A stretch of DNA of 64,000 nucleotides from positions 99,303 through 163,302 of the forward strand of contig JACPZX010000016.1 of assembly GCA_016195325.1 (NCBI GenBank), given 5' to 3'. The notes beneath the pieces are model-generated. The model searched no databases and was not told the origin of the DNA. It worked only from the letters and a program-made list of their open reading frames with translations. The translations under genes were made by a program, and so were the position numbers. This stretch comes from Acidobacteriota bacterium (GTDB lineage Bacteria; Acidobacteriota; Polarisedimenticolia; JACPZX01). Position 1 is the first letter of the stretch; the number at the start of each line of letters is the position of its first letter. Shown here in pieces: positions 52,101 through 55,547 of this stretch.

Positions 52101-55100
52101 GACGCGCCCGGCCGCGAGGGTGCGCGTGAGGTAGTAGCGGAAGGTCACGCCGTCGTTCAGCGCCGTCGGCACCGGGTCGAGCAGGAGCCCGCCCGTCGAG
52201 TCGGTGAGCGTGAACTCGGGGTTCGTGTCGAGGATCGAGCCGGCGTCGATCGCGGCGTCGCCCGCCTTCGGGAAGCGGACGTCGATGTAGGCACGAGGCT
52301 GGTTCGAGTGCGCCGCGTCGATGGTGAGGGTCGCCGCGGCCGGGACGACGGAAGGCAGGGCGTCGTAGAGCCACGCCCCCGCCGTGAACGTGAGGACGAG
52401 CTGGTCGCCCTGGGCGGCGCCCGAGGTCACGACGTACCGGAACGTGTTGGTGTTCGGATCGACCGGGGTCGTGCTGTCGAGGGTCGCCGAGACGGTGCTG
52501 TTCGGAGGCCCGCGGATCGAGAACGGCAGCGCGGCCGACGCGAAGGTCACGCTCCCGGGGCGGCCGCCGTACGTCACGTCGAAGTACAGGTGGTTCGCCG
52601 TGGCGTCGTTCTGGACGCTCACCTTCCGATCGCCGAAGAGGGGGAAGGTGTTGGCGGCGTTGTCCTCGAAGGTCACGCTCCCGTCGATGAAGTCGAGCTG
52701 GAGCTGCCCCTCCTTGAAATTCCCGGAGAAGAAGTAGCGGAAGGTGTTGGTCGCGGCGTCGATCAGCACGGGGGTGTCCGACGTCGAGAGCTTCAAAGTG
52801 GCCCCGCTCGGGGTCGAGCTGGTCACGGTGACGACGAACTCGGGGTCCGCGTCGGTGACCGAGGCGACGTCGAGGCGCGACGCATAGGCAGGCGTTGCGA
52901 AGGAGACGTCGAAGTACCCTCGCTCCGCCAGCACCGTCGCGTCGATGAGCGCGCCCCGAATCGGGTCGGCGAGCTCGGCGGCGAGCCGGCGCACTTCGAA
53001 CCTCTCGGTGTGCGCGTCGCTCGAGACGACGCCCGCGCCGGTGTCGAGCACCCCGGGCTGATCCCCCGGGGTCGAGCGGAAGGCGTCCGTCACGAAGGCC
53101 GCGTGGATCGTGCCGCCGGCGAAGGCGCCGGTGAAGAAGTAGCGGTAGACGTTCGAGTTCGTCAGGCGCAGCGGCGCGAACGAGGCCGCCGGCGCCACCC
53201 CCTGCGCGTCCAGCGTGAACTCGGCGGCCGGGTCGAGGATCGAGTCCTCGTCGAGGACGTCGCCCGAGGTCGGCGTGAAGCGGACGTCGAGGTACGTGAC
53301 GTTGACCGTGGTCGGATCGTGCGCCATCGCGGGGCCCGGGAGCGTGTTCGACGTCTGCACGCTCGTGACAGGGTCGGTGAAGCTGTAGCTCCCGGCCACA
53401 AACGTTACGGAGAGGGCGCCGCCCGCCGTCGTGTCGTACTCACCCGTCACCCAGTAACGGAAGGTGTTCGTCGCGGCGTCGATGAGGACCGGCGCCTGCG
53501 TGTGCACGAGCGCGACGCGGCTGCCGTTCGGCACCGTCAGCGTGAACTCGTCCCCCGACGTGTCGGAGGCGTTGGCGCCCACGTCGTAGACCGTGTCGAG
53601 GTCGAGCGTCTTGCCGGCGGGGAGGATGAGGGAGACGTCGATGAAGCCGCGGTCGTTCAGCGAGCCGAGGCCGATCGTCGCGCCGTCCGCCGGGCCGACG
53701 AGGTTCACCGTCGGGCCCAGGATCGTGACGCTCTTCGTGGCCTGCGTGTTCTTGAACGAGCCGTCGGCGAAGGTCCCCGCATTGATCTCGACGTTCAGGA
53801 TCCCCGGCTGGAAGTCGGCCTGGAAGAAGAAGCGGTACATGTCGCCGCCGAGGGCGAGGAGCTTCCCTTGCGCCGCGTCAGGGCCGAGGGCCGAGGAGAC
53901 GCCCGGGATCCCGAGGCTCGCCCCCCAGAGAGCGATCTCGTCGCCGTCGACGAAAGTTCCCGTGGGCCCCGCGACGAGCATCCCTCCCTTGCTCGGGAGG
54001 AACTGGACGTCGAGGTAGGTGCGCCCGTTGGTGGCGGTCAGGGCGCCCAGGGTGACCGGGGCCGGCGCGTGCGCGTCCTGCGTGTACGACCACGCCGTCG
54101 AGTCGAAGGTGACGGTCACGTCGAAGGGGGTGAGGATCGTCCCGTTGTTCGTGAACGTGCGGCCGGTCGCCGTGTACCGGAACCGGTACGTGTCGGTCTG
54201 CCCGATTCGCGTCGGCGCCCTGTTCCCGGTGAGCGACACGGTGATCCCGGCCGTGGCGGAGGTCACGGTGAACTCGGGCGTGAGATCGGTGACGGACGCC
54301 GCGTCGATGGTGAAGCCGGCGGGAGAAGCCAGCGCCGGGATCGTCACGTCCAGGAAGGCCGCGTCGACGACGTGGACCGGAACCGGCGAGAGCGCCTGCG
54401 ACTTCGTGAACGACCAGCTCCCGGCGATCGGCTCGGCCGTGACGTTGCCGGCGGCGAAGATCCCCGAGACCCAGAAGCGGTAGGTCGTCGAGGAGATCGG
54501 GCCGAGGTGCACCGGCGCCTGATCGGCGTCGAGCTGCACGGCCACCGCCCCCGGCCCCGAAAGCCTGAGCTCGGGGGCGAGGTCGGTCACCGACGCCGGG
54601 TCGATGTCGAAGCCCGAAGGCACGGCCCCGAAGGCGGCGAGGTCGACGTCAACGTAATTCCTCTTGTTCAGCTTCGAGACGTCGATCGTGCCGCCTTCCC
54701 CGGGGTTCACGAGGACCGCCGTCGGCCCTTCCACGCTGAACGCCTGCTGGTACGCGAGGCCGGCCTGGCCGCCGTCCTCGAACCACCCATCGCCGTTCGA
54801 CCCGCCCGCCGTGAACGTCACCACCAGGTCGCCCGGGGCGTAGTCGAAGGCGCCGAGCATGTACCGGAAGCGCCTCACCCCCTGGTTCGCGAGGAGGATC
54901 AGCAGGTCCGACTCCTCACCCTTGATCCCGTTCCCGTCGAGATCCTGGCCGGCCGCGCTGACCTCGGTGGCGTCGAGGACGCCGTTCGCGTCCGCCACCA
55001 TGGCGATCGGGATCGGGCGCCCCGGGACGCTGACGGCGTGGCCGTGGAGCGCCGTGCCGGTGAGCGTGAACTCCGCGCCGGGGTTGTCGAGGATCGAGGC

Positions 55101-55547
55101 GAAGTCGAGGTTCCTTCCGGGGGTGGCCTCGAACATGATGTCGAAGTACTTCTGGTCGCCGTTCCCGTCCGGATCGAACTGATCGGCGTTCAGCACGCCG
55201 ACGTCGATCGACGGTCCGTTGAACGGCCCGGCGACGCGTCCCGCAGCGTCGCCGACGGTGAAGCCCGAGACGGACGCCGCGTTGCCGATCCCGGCGACGT
55301 CGGCGTCGATCACCAGCTCGTAGTCGCCGGAGGCGAGCGCCGTCGCCGGCGGCATGTAGAGCCGGATCGTGCGGCCGTCCGGGAGGACGTCGGCGCTCGT
55401 GAACAACGTCGCGGTGTTCGAGCCCTTCGCGCGGACGCTGATCGCCCCGCCGCTGCCCTGCGTCGCGATCGCCTTCAGCGTCGCGGCGCTGATCGTCGTG
55501 CCGGTCGCCGGCATCACGTCGACGTCGATCGATGCGGCTCCCCCCCT
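31125..55547 (-). CDS. Giant repetitive RTX-type surface/secreted protein, C-terminal 8.1 kresidue part (frameshifted from its N-terminal part)
   Basis: This frame encodes about 8140 residues up to a stop at 31125. From the N side it has long beta-strand-rich Ig/cadherin-like modules (about 55.5-52 kb), an amphipathic beta region (52-48.8 kb), an RTX block (48.2-48.6 kb), repeated 'GGTTRVSGGPGNDTF' modules mixed with D-x-D-x-D-G calcium motifs (47-36 kb), Calx-beta-like segments (37-40 kb), a second RTX block (32.7-35.4 kb) and two concanavalin-like domains at the end. No ABC or housekeeping motif is present. The extracellular role (adhesion, biofilm or contact) is inferred from calcium-repeat content. 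The frame begins at the C-run at 55540-55546 and is continuous in sense with the upstream frame. It is not an independent gene: there is no start, ribosome-binding site or signal peptide at 55.6 kb. Confidence 0.85.
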   Translation of the reverse strand, partial: RGGAASIDVDVMPATGTTISAATLKAIATQGSGGAISVRAKGSNTATLFTSADVLPDGRTIRLYMPPATALASGDYELVIDADVAGIGNAASVSGFTVGDAAGRVAGPFNGPSIDVGVLNADQFDPDGNGDQKYFDIMFEATPGRNLDFASILDNPGAEFTLTGTALHGHAVSVPGRPIPIAMVADANGVLDATEVSAAGQDLDGNGIKGEESDLLILLANQGVRRFRYMLGAFDYAPGDLVVTFTAGGSNGDGWFEDGGQAGLAYQQAFSVEGPTAVLVNPGEGGTIDVSKLNKRNYVDVDLAAFGAVPSGFDIDPASVTDLAPELRLSGPGAVAVQLDADQAPVHLGPISSTTYRFWVSGIFAAGNVTAEPIAGSWSFTKSQALSPVPVHVVDAAFLDVTIPALASPAGFTIDAASVTDLTPEFTVTSATAGITVSLTGNRAPTRIGQTDTYRFRYTATGRTFTNNGTILTPFDVTVTFDSTAWSYTQDAHAPAPVTLGALTATNGRTYLDVQFLPSKGGMLVAGPTGTFVDGDEIALWGASLGIPGVSSALGPDAAQGKLLALGGDMYRFFFQADFQPGILNVEINAGTFADGSFKNTQATKSVTILGPTVNLVGPADGATIGLGSLNDRGFIDVSLILPAGKTLDLDTVYDVGANASDTSGDEFTLTVPNGSRVALVHTQAPVLIDAATNTFRYWVTGEYDTTAGGALSVTFVAGSYSFTDPVTSVQTSNTLPGPAMAHDPTTVNVTYLDVRFTPTSGDVLDEDSILDPAAEFTLDAQGVAPAASFAPLRLTNSNVYRYFFTGAFAGGTIHAAFVTDAFRSTPGDQPGVLDTGAGVVSSDAHTERFEVRRLAAELADPIRGALIDATVLAERGYFDVSFATPAYASRLDVASVTDADPEFVVTVTSSTPSGATLKLSTSDTPVLIDAATNTFRYFFSGNFKEGQLQLDFIDGSVTFEDNAANTFPLFGDRKVSVQNDATANHLYFDVTYGGRPGSVTFASAALPFSIRGPPNSTVSATLDSTTPVDPNTNTFRYVVTSGAAQGDQLVLTFTAGAWLYDALPSVVPAAATLTIDAAHSNQPRAYIDVRFPKAGDAAIDAGSILDTNPEFTLTDSTGGLLLDPVPTALNDGVTFRYYLTRTLAAGRVQVDFIEGSWTDADGNPGAASSQSFRVISNTPVGNPAQPGSGGQIFFIEMSGGLIVDSGGLLDEPLLELRGFAKLEIAPGPFFSLEASGTLRLFRLGNIASGAARFVLDASAGLNAAPKFYGILVFQTNLEFLETIGITAKGEARLEVNLTDKLQTGSLVLEGIPGDTLLEFQNFTNSNGTISFASPGGLPTGLFNKVALPGVWIDRFGTAAAGFTPITLSAQAKVLATTKKGNDVVTWRVEDGSKQFFIQKVSDSKGDRLIIRGEEQAYALQPLSFLIQLVGEFTIKDPQGGADPLFSIRGGVRIRISRDGFEFFTVAQLQLGGNSLAKIALAAVNPAFALLNEVSVIGLFVIQTKAPAGIAGLLRVDLAVGANFSDPTGGGIGGVTFTGTFQLLFNFTGDEFHFDIPAVFLGLLDPKTLALPIFHGGSIVLPESAPDANGNAKFAAAVRFSVNANTAPAGLPTTLFVETNLAPAWVTLFNNRGILFTGTPKVQAIAHAAGNKITQWKVYDGSDRYYIKFVAGATQALDTLEIHDDSPGFYIQLQVAGELNLFDQITLAGFFQITLEVSGMGFSELSIVGFVTADIKFLGAVSGSIAFTARVGTDNGLWGSAELILSTNGTIPGIKLRGGFVLEVNISQGGTARDIDVFNIDPATGQVSRTATTKTIQPGITILMGGEMEIAGFLTIRGAFYFRFNPFQFDLVVIVDADLILGDFGKIHVFAGMEINANGLVARIDVSAGIGANFGQDVGLSFQATFILELNTTGTPKGVPSIPADPAFPGMAGQASKNAMIDPGFRISITGSVDFLGFASAAGSLTLAIQNGNFELAFNVQFTLGPITLDAVGFAGIYTGASPGLVIRLAAHLDLTIASIIKIAAGGELRINTTSMARDANGVIVPAHSFRLELDGTVRFLEVLKFDAHFVIQVGGDGVTPLAVGSGVTANQLVLSEGDWFVSFDASLGFFGLASLSASGWFDSAGEFDVALDGELVLGTRSFGLVGEFNIHAYLHRGSGDGLLASQPAFKLDLFISASAEVSARLFGITFGSLGLEFTFQILSNTGGSVDVIASVTVKIKILFIHIRVTASFKIGTLELPRPIYLAGNPLVSQAQSWTPANVNGELHLNSGLRGPLRNIGTSPDEVFIIDHVAGNAATGEKIRVTAMGRDQTFSGVKSIIADGDSGNDQFIVHPGVQVPVRLAGGGGDDQLVYQGEGAGTVLGPDGRAYNAVLEGGDGNDYIETGGNAATAYMDGGDGRDFLTHGGSGPARLLGGADDDHIEGGPAADTIDAGSGNDEIDGRGGNDVIDAGSGDDLIRWAVAPIVLGSTVKGGPGRDFLVVSGTAGNDNLLIFTPSSQNVRVSQRSGANETGAVQASDIEDLIVDAGAGADNITVGHLGGSGVQRATIDTGKRYIDTGRTTVVADEDGTDGVDNDGDGQIDEADEHTNVVVPVLDVLDDGAADTVTLQGLDGSSGADEFTLVGRDPVNGRMSTVGVLLRDGGGSLVTDFTISHTVRAEGDRIVIDARGGDDVIDAGGLGDADPTDGVLFPDLVAIEIRAGPGDDVLVGTPYNDLLDSGVGNDTVTGGDGLDQFFDASPAGEIDTLVEIQDRDIALFNDTFVTGVLLKDSGSLGFAAGETVQTESDLASRITNEDDPDFNIANRGDRWAAGAIVEDIKGLFERAVISGGAGNNTLVVNDSDNVIHLVGAADRTVQPWQGRVTLDNLGNSSADVEHYIVTIPLNNAGRIEIADSGGTSGVDRLVVNGTPLADNIALNAAGSGSFRVGTVVARTISSTLVSYRGVESVLVSTFGGDDQIQVDDTVVPTVITMGTGDDNISIGTVPLIPDKGNRTLEFPDGVPVADLENMTNGNSATLFVLGEAQNDRFEVNHNRGNLFLHGGSGNDRFLLKTFLVLRENANDPDEITNLSQLFGGTGVNRYDYLQNAPVNINGGPGVDTVVVVGTPIGDIFVITDTYIAGAGRIVTFKNIEAVEVDGGGGPDQIYVLATGKNFETTIDGGSGDDTIHIGGDHPPLIFNPPPFTYVPPPVEIALPPAAVTTDQTLDLTRNAPFVFQVSLAQFLDAVVRTGGQAAAIEDLAGRVADGIGGFLQAFLPRARYISKDLAGVSAQIRFDIFFAFLFQPTIEISVQTLRIHYQTVQLIQRTQLVQPAPVVVDPPPFAFKADRSLDASKFVGRLTIIGGEEAEGSGDRVIFHDQSGPTPNDGKDNDRDGQVDEPGELNGFLRTRTIPRLVQVGELVLPMNADGVDNNHDGVVDEPTEGIDGVDNDGNGIIDEPNELSAIPLFDQDSDPSRLTDHVDNNGNGLIDEPGENLLFDTSLSLEGLGIPIDPTMGRKAFDTVKVAAGLDVRYHGIELQQIEGLELRLGDGADNFTVEDAPADLALTIYAGGGDDVINLQAAGAHTEIHGGAGNDTIHIGAGDLNRILPRLVIDGDDHLVETQVPFLVTNFSPNVLGNLPIVLTETETAGLGFTLRPIVEPNPANPAALRVWIVVQDPVTGQIVEDDVQQFGLPEFAIQKRDGLANRLFFDLDGRETVDATITGVPVLVAITNDQIADFLTDPAGHPLPAGSEEIYLDPAGNKVIGATNPGGGTRPRSFVTDFERGSPLYLANGIRQLGVTATPATITTNRLRVVPWNETRDVIVTPADDPTLAGIDTLVVDSGADVTATGAGAALTGVVDSFVIPVDVLSGGLPVFFNGATGTIVNGTLLVTSVDAAGQPLSPVAMTYAGGEPVVDPFSFQPLVYAGGEPILDLLTKAPVRDPFGNPLFHKAGEPILHFKGDPAVHLNGDIRRYLGGELVFDENGQLVPNPVKVKGSPTLVFDQRPGSDTITRTDTRSFVVDGFAAGDTIRVTGTALNDGLYTIGAIDPTEKVVTLIATDNLRDETRAGATVEQLFKHTGGQAIIHDRRESVLDLISGQGARVAPGTSYAPPTFDFKGGAARTRVLELGALAGFSYQLAAGDVVGVTLFRGADIESLGSVTLGGAAATSTALFSVTRAANTITLATSIDLAAVDAVKITIATPAVHTAADPKLYFGDEIVQVGQPLTDVQGNLVLDDTGQVVLYSEATIGKNFTEAFSYFGIGDKDGIDNDHDGTIDEGDEKLLKDVFTLSKTPLNPSAFFTVTVSGQALAPSEFTVSGTTLTLTPAARPTEGAQVVVTYRLSLRSHRRGEPVYVADGSGGFVIATHAAGDPKLTLGNEALAYFGGETSFFTDADRRVTTREYHRILVTGVNDTAPIQGGGTKTIEVNGMPGEIFFRGIDAVSLTTGDGDDLLTIVRTHLPSEGPQAEAFTLDVSTSGGDDRVAVRALAAAASVDLGAGDDVLSVGSQAGLWETNPQTGAQDFINVLGVVDELDAMLTASGGAGADQLNVDDTADATDNTGRLSVTHLGGLGMSTPGGIDYFTFEDLNVDLGSGDDSFLILGTHHGTTKVEGRPGRDLFNIRMIEGQTTIAGDGLVPVLNYGPLGTRRVDGQPFLNTLATGGQDDIVNVGGRAGVGGLNFLGVVNFIMAPLIVDGSGQSDIDRLNVDDSGETVDEVGARRGVLTSTTLTGLGMTQGITYTNIEAVHVMLGRGNDAFHIVSTIPGTTRVSGGPGNDTFTVDTIAGGTEIEGDDPVVPGTEIHTVIETDYVVAFRIFDSRAAIGVKIDGVAQTFGVDYSFVEGTKIIHFANEILGPSNVEITYSTNVVFGAARTALTGVTYDDTFVVNVDATGAETRRNGMGALLSMDGQKGSDATSIFLAGAEAAPGMPISIIDVHDSGDPADGTDKLDIYGVDDEIVGDRFLLRAASETPISIGGVLLPMRRAFVALIPEVTVSMTATAERVNYDFTLNRGLQVHGLKGDDSFALDDVATLATVDGGDGDDSFQVGQIFQSEREFPKIPFKDDVFDTVETTRGFLSNGISQDTTINGGHGNDRFVVFHNLANLILNGDSGNDSFSVRAFALKGSQAIDPAQKVTDINGGLGSDFVEYSANAPVNIDGGPGSDKVVIIGTEFSDTFVVTKDGVFGAGLFVQFVGVESLDVDGMEGNDRFVVYSTSQFLSTTIFGGLGSDTVEVGGSVDGQAVAVSAKDLRGHSGLILHSVETTDPAFKDAVVEGISADVADNDEAAVVVTPLSVQRVFEGATGAIFPGRLQDQGVVFAVYSVVLTRIPQDPDPAKRKVFVTITPNENTAEELAAGARGVLVTDDPSKAPVESLVITFTEFDYFEPRLIYVIAAADNVPEGIQKQVAETFAFPGGVTGAFVLARTPDSVERIEIDGQRIRSTEFTVTGRTIDLNLLAPRAPGAVVSIEYLLPDGALSFESVRHSISGDSAINYVDAKIPLMTFEVVDDDAAGVVVLPADPATGLQDDGTFAFEGGASDAYLVKITKRPNPGEVVKVKFLTDAQVSLSFHGAPVTELTFDENDWATDRLVLINAVNDTVVEGTQISTIRHTVESSFGAASAYFDLTVQDLDAKVLDDDIGSVLIRQTAGSTRVYETVSASNPLFGDFYTVVLTKQPTLASVDVVIRPDFTQTGGELKQSALFGAIGNPATFTAFLALQKDPTLIVQVKIDGRKLSRGLLSTDTADFGTLAGGVMTLSKLPSQLLSVTIGGRLLGKSEYSLAGSVLTLSPLRPPAAADEVSVSYLRDAEFRLDGQTLVLTPDHSHPLSAFSRVEAFYRFENGETLTEVADFATLPGGLLELSRDPTRIEMVTIDSRILDRSEYALSGRTLSFATATVPNPAAKVSVTYRTGDARQVIVALMDANGNVAAESETELRLTFTSADWNQPKLIRVRAVDDNTIDGDEVQVFAPAPRLLDDIRGPLKVVGGVDPDADRSIPEPKLYLFVPGIGTRGETDPHEFVPDDNPNFRAVEAEQIDVLNVLDNDSVGGRVGGMTDSRIFGLGMGGDRVIAGQRFDGGITYTDIEMVGIFLGHGSDRFVVQSTHGGTTRVSGGDQRRFLPEAIDDQIFVRTIAGPTLIEGGTGDDVISVGTSFGSTLFDRSIDHAASPLRGTIDTIDGLLRLDGGAGIDTVNLDDSGDQSSDVATLTGATVDGLDLQDAYAQTVEIRNASGGHFSLKVGAHGPTTGDLRFRIGALDLEAVLRGLGLPGVTDVVVSRSGNVFTIGFLGDERIASLDLAITGDVSNLIADASGLPPVIEALAAKRSLVQTVKVNAPSGLYTVTLGAGLATFDLSPGDDPRTFRDRLIDAIRSTGLLSAEGFLPGVKDVLVDRVGDTYLVTYQGLLRGALGDAYRLSVAPTSGSRKTGAGRAEVTINAVSGTFTLFVDGANRTWALPWNATAGDVATALNAILGIASVAVVRTDLGVALRVYTVTSLPGVVADALVVDDRSLDNPVVIAARRSGIHYAGVDVLNLDLADGNEVVNVRGTTAITNIYGHNGDERYYVSSLAAMDQTSSLTADFLEGDLDDLRGELNIHAGAGNHLLMVSDESSVTGDANVVITDKPPVLGGVLPSPFVPGAEIQIRGLAAGAINFQAAANGNFGRPPLNGTASGVRIWTGYGRDVIRIDGTHFRPGMRTATFLNTGLGNDDVTVDLDIGPATDPMETDGGDGFFVLDTQGPYDAFLTYPDSDTVVASNSTLPLVIFGGQGRDTIIGGQSDDVIFGDRGRVLYFANPAATIDLTLPLSALEAMAAAVLGHGGAGDRIDGVVRPITFALTVDPTVGGDDAIRGSDTANAALKDEDLIFGGGNDDIAGDPTRETILAAEDDDVVFGDYGRAVYTNGLATRLESTDPARGGDDVIQGNAANDVILGGAGSDRIDGDSARGSLDTGDDVIVGDNALVLLWDLKSAGAPVLPAGSSLTTPRIYFVETTARLIGGADRVAAGPGEDVVIGGAAGDFLDGDAGDDLIFGDNVSLTRLTRYRNYTGDRFRTLTGTLLYDAKGGVLVDSTPRLNPAGAPVWSDYAITILDHSSAVQAAALNNFGDDQIAGGPDDDVIFGQLGNDVIQGDGDLKVEDNLAARAPDVWAGRDPATGFLIVRPSFEAATDGDDYIEANGGNDVVFGGLGQDDILGGSSRLFGLTDPSSAANDRALRPDGTDLIFGGAGTEIARNDLGNLSAQGHARDADTILGDNGDIYRLVGVNRVYGGAFLAFRYDTYTDALPAAQRLEIIPRAAEILDYTPGGIDFNAQAAVLDIGAADEIHGESGDDFIYGTRGNDVLFGEGQDDDLIGGYGNDWISGGTGDDGAIGDDGRISTSRNTLLATGSTDLFAEPIYGVLKVTAVDLRIDIPGNLQIAIINVSGELKKTVNIEPFNLGPAGTAENPLFKPTRDPALLPFGGADDIIYGGWGMDSLHGASGDDAMSGAEALSLFYDRPYNPGNVLRFEQTRPEEFAAYDENNPLRKIFVDANGVFTGNSTGTPFLLNFDAKEGPIVDAALNIHSDGVDRIFGDLGNDWIVGGTGQDHLFGGFGNDLLNADDDHDSTAGTADPLANNVPDTHVTYEDIAYGGAGRDVLIANTGGDRLIDWVGEFNSYLVPFAPFGAFTISRSLSPQLFQYLYDLSSGDGADPTRAADAGTDPARNGEPLGEIGLVTQKDSYWQDQTGAPGDPQAGNLHGGRKDVLRSAAFNTGSFSSFAPDSGVWTVVNGELQVAAASLGGDAASVFDVDVQLPSYFEMLATVRVVKPTAGWKANAYLIFDYQSKTDFKFAGLNGFVNKLQMGHRTAAGWIVDVQKPFNVKSDVNYSLMLALDHSTATLTGDGGSQLSFTYAQRIVDGFAYGLNAGFVGVGSDNSRGAYDDVIVQADSRPATFDTTEDFSDGVANVFKGTRTGSWTISAGRWGATPAAGADRAVSLVDLGLARGLQTAAVLDLSATLRTAAAGGFVFDFYGVDDFKYLIVDVRSGLLKLGHYTAAAGWKVDAQGAAPIASGVDFQLGLTLKGTTAVVTLAGSTAFTYAFNGVTTYGRFGLMTAQGTSSFDTVRIVSDDPALTGVTITSVTQAPAPALTGTALTATALIGRLSPSSPIDFYSTATATRWAPILTLAPLDDAARDRDDLL
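31350..32415 (-). other. Two concanavalin-like beta-sandwich domains at the C-terminus of the giant protein
   Basis: Two tandem modules (about 31890-32415 and 31350-31865) share the pattern 'F...SGTW...GRW/GELQV', 'F.F...D.FKY/FKFAGL', 'KL/LQMGH.TAAGW.VD' and 'YGRFGLM/YGLNAGF....FD.V', typical of LamG/3-keto-disaccharide-hydrolase-like folds. They are placed right before the C-terminus, after the RTX block. Confidence 0.55.
32716..35357 (-). repeat. C-terminal RTX (hemolysin-type calcium-binding) repeat block of the giant protein
   Basis: Clusters of GGxGxDxxx repeats include DVIFGDRGRV, FGGGNDDIAGD, LGGAGSDRIDGDS, AGGPDDDVIFGQLGNDVIQGD, FGGLGQDDILGG, YGTRGNDVLFGEGQDDDLIG and GDLGNDWIVGGTGQDHLFGG. 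Such blocks fold as calcium-bound beta-rolls after export and are typical of type I-secreted proteins, fitting the adjacent exporter genes. Confidence 0.85.
45147..45475 (-). repeat. Cluster of EF-hand-like D-x-D-x-D-G motifs in the giant protein
   Basis: Four copies of DNNGNGLIDEPGE, VDNDGNGIIDEPNE, VDNNHDGVVDEPTE and DNDRDGQVDEPGE lie within about 110 residues. Single copies occur at about 42778-42835 (IDNDHDGTIDEGDE) and 47795-47860 (VDNDGDGQIDEADE). They match dockerin/thrombospondin-3-type calcium loops. Confidence 0.7.
48166..48596 (-). repeat. Internal RTX repeat block of the giant protein
   Basis: The block reads DGDSGNDQFIVH, AGGGGDDQLVYQG, EGGDGNDYIETGG, DGGDGRDFLTHGG, LGGADDDHIEGG, DAGSGNDEIDGRGGNDVID and DAGSGDDLIRW. 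This second, internal beta-roll cluster is separated from the C-terminal one by about 4300 residues of other repeats. Confidence 0.85.
55540..55546 (-). other. One-base frameshift at a 7-C homopolymer
   Basis: Read with six G on the coding strand, the codons give IGQGGAASIDVDV, joining the two open frames seamlessly. With the seven present they give GQGGSRIDRR and an arginine-rich, composition-shifted frame. A sequencing or assembly indel is the likeliest cause; a true mutation or a slippage site is possible. Confidence 0.85.

Noticed and set aside
54916-55539. End of the N-ward frame of the giant gene as a true C-terminus
   Set aside because: After the C-run the residues become Arg/Asp-rich and lose the repeat pattern, while the other frame continues it.
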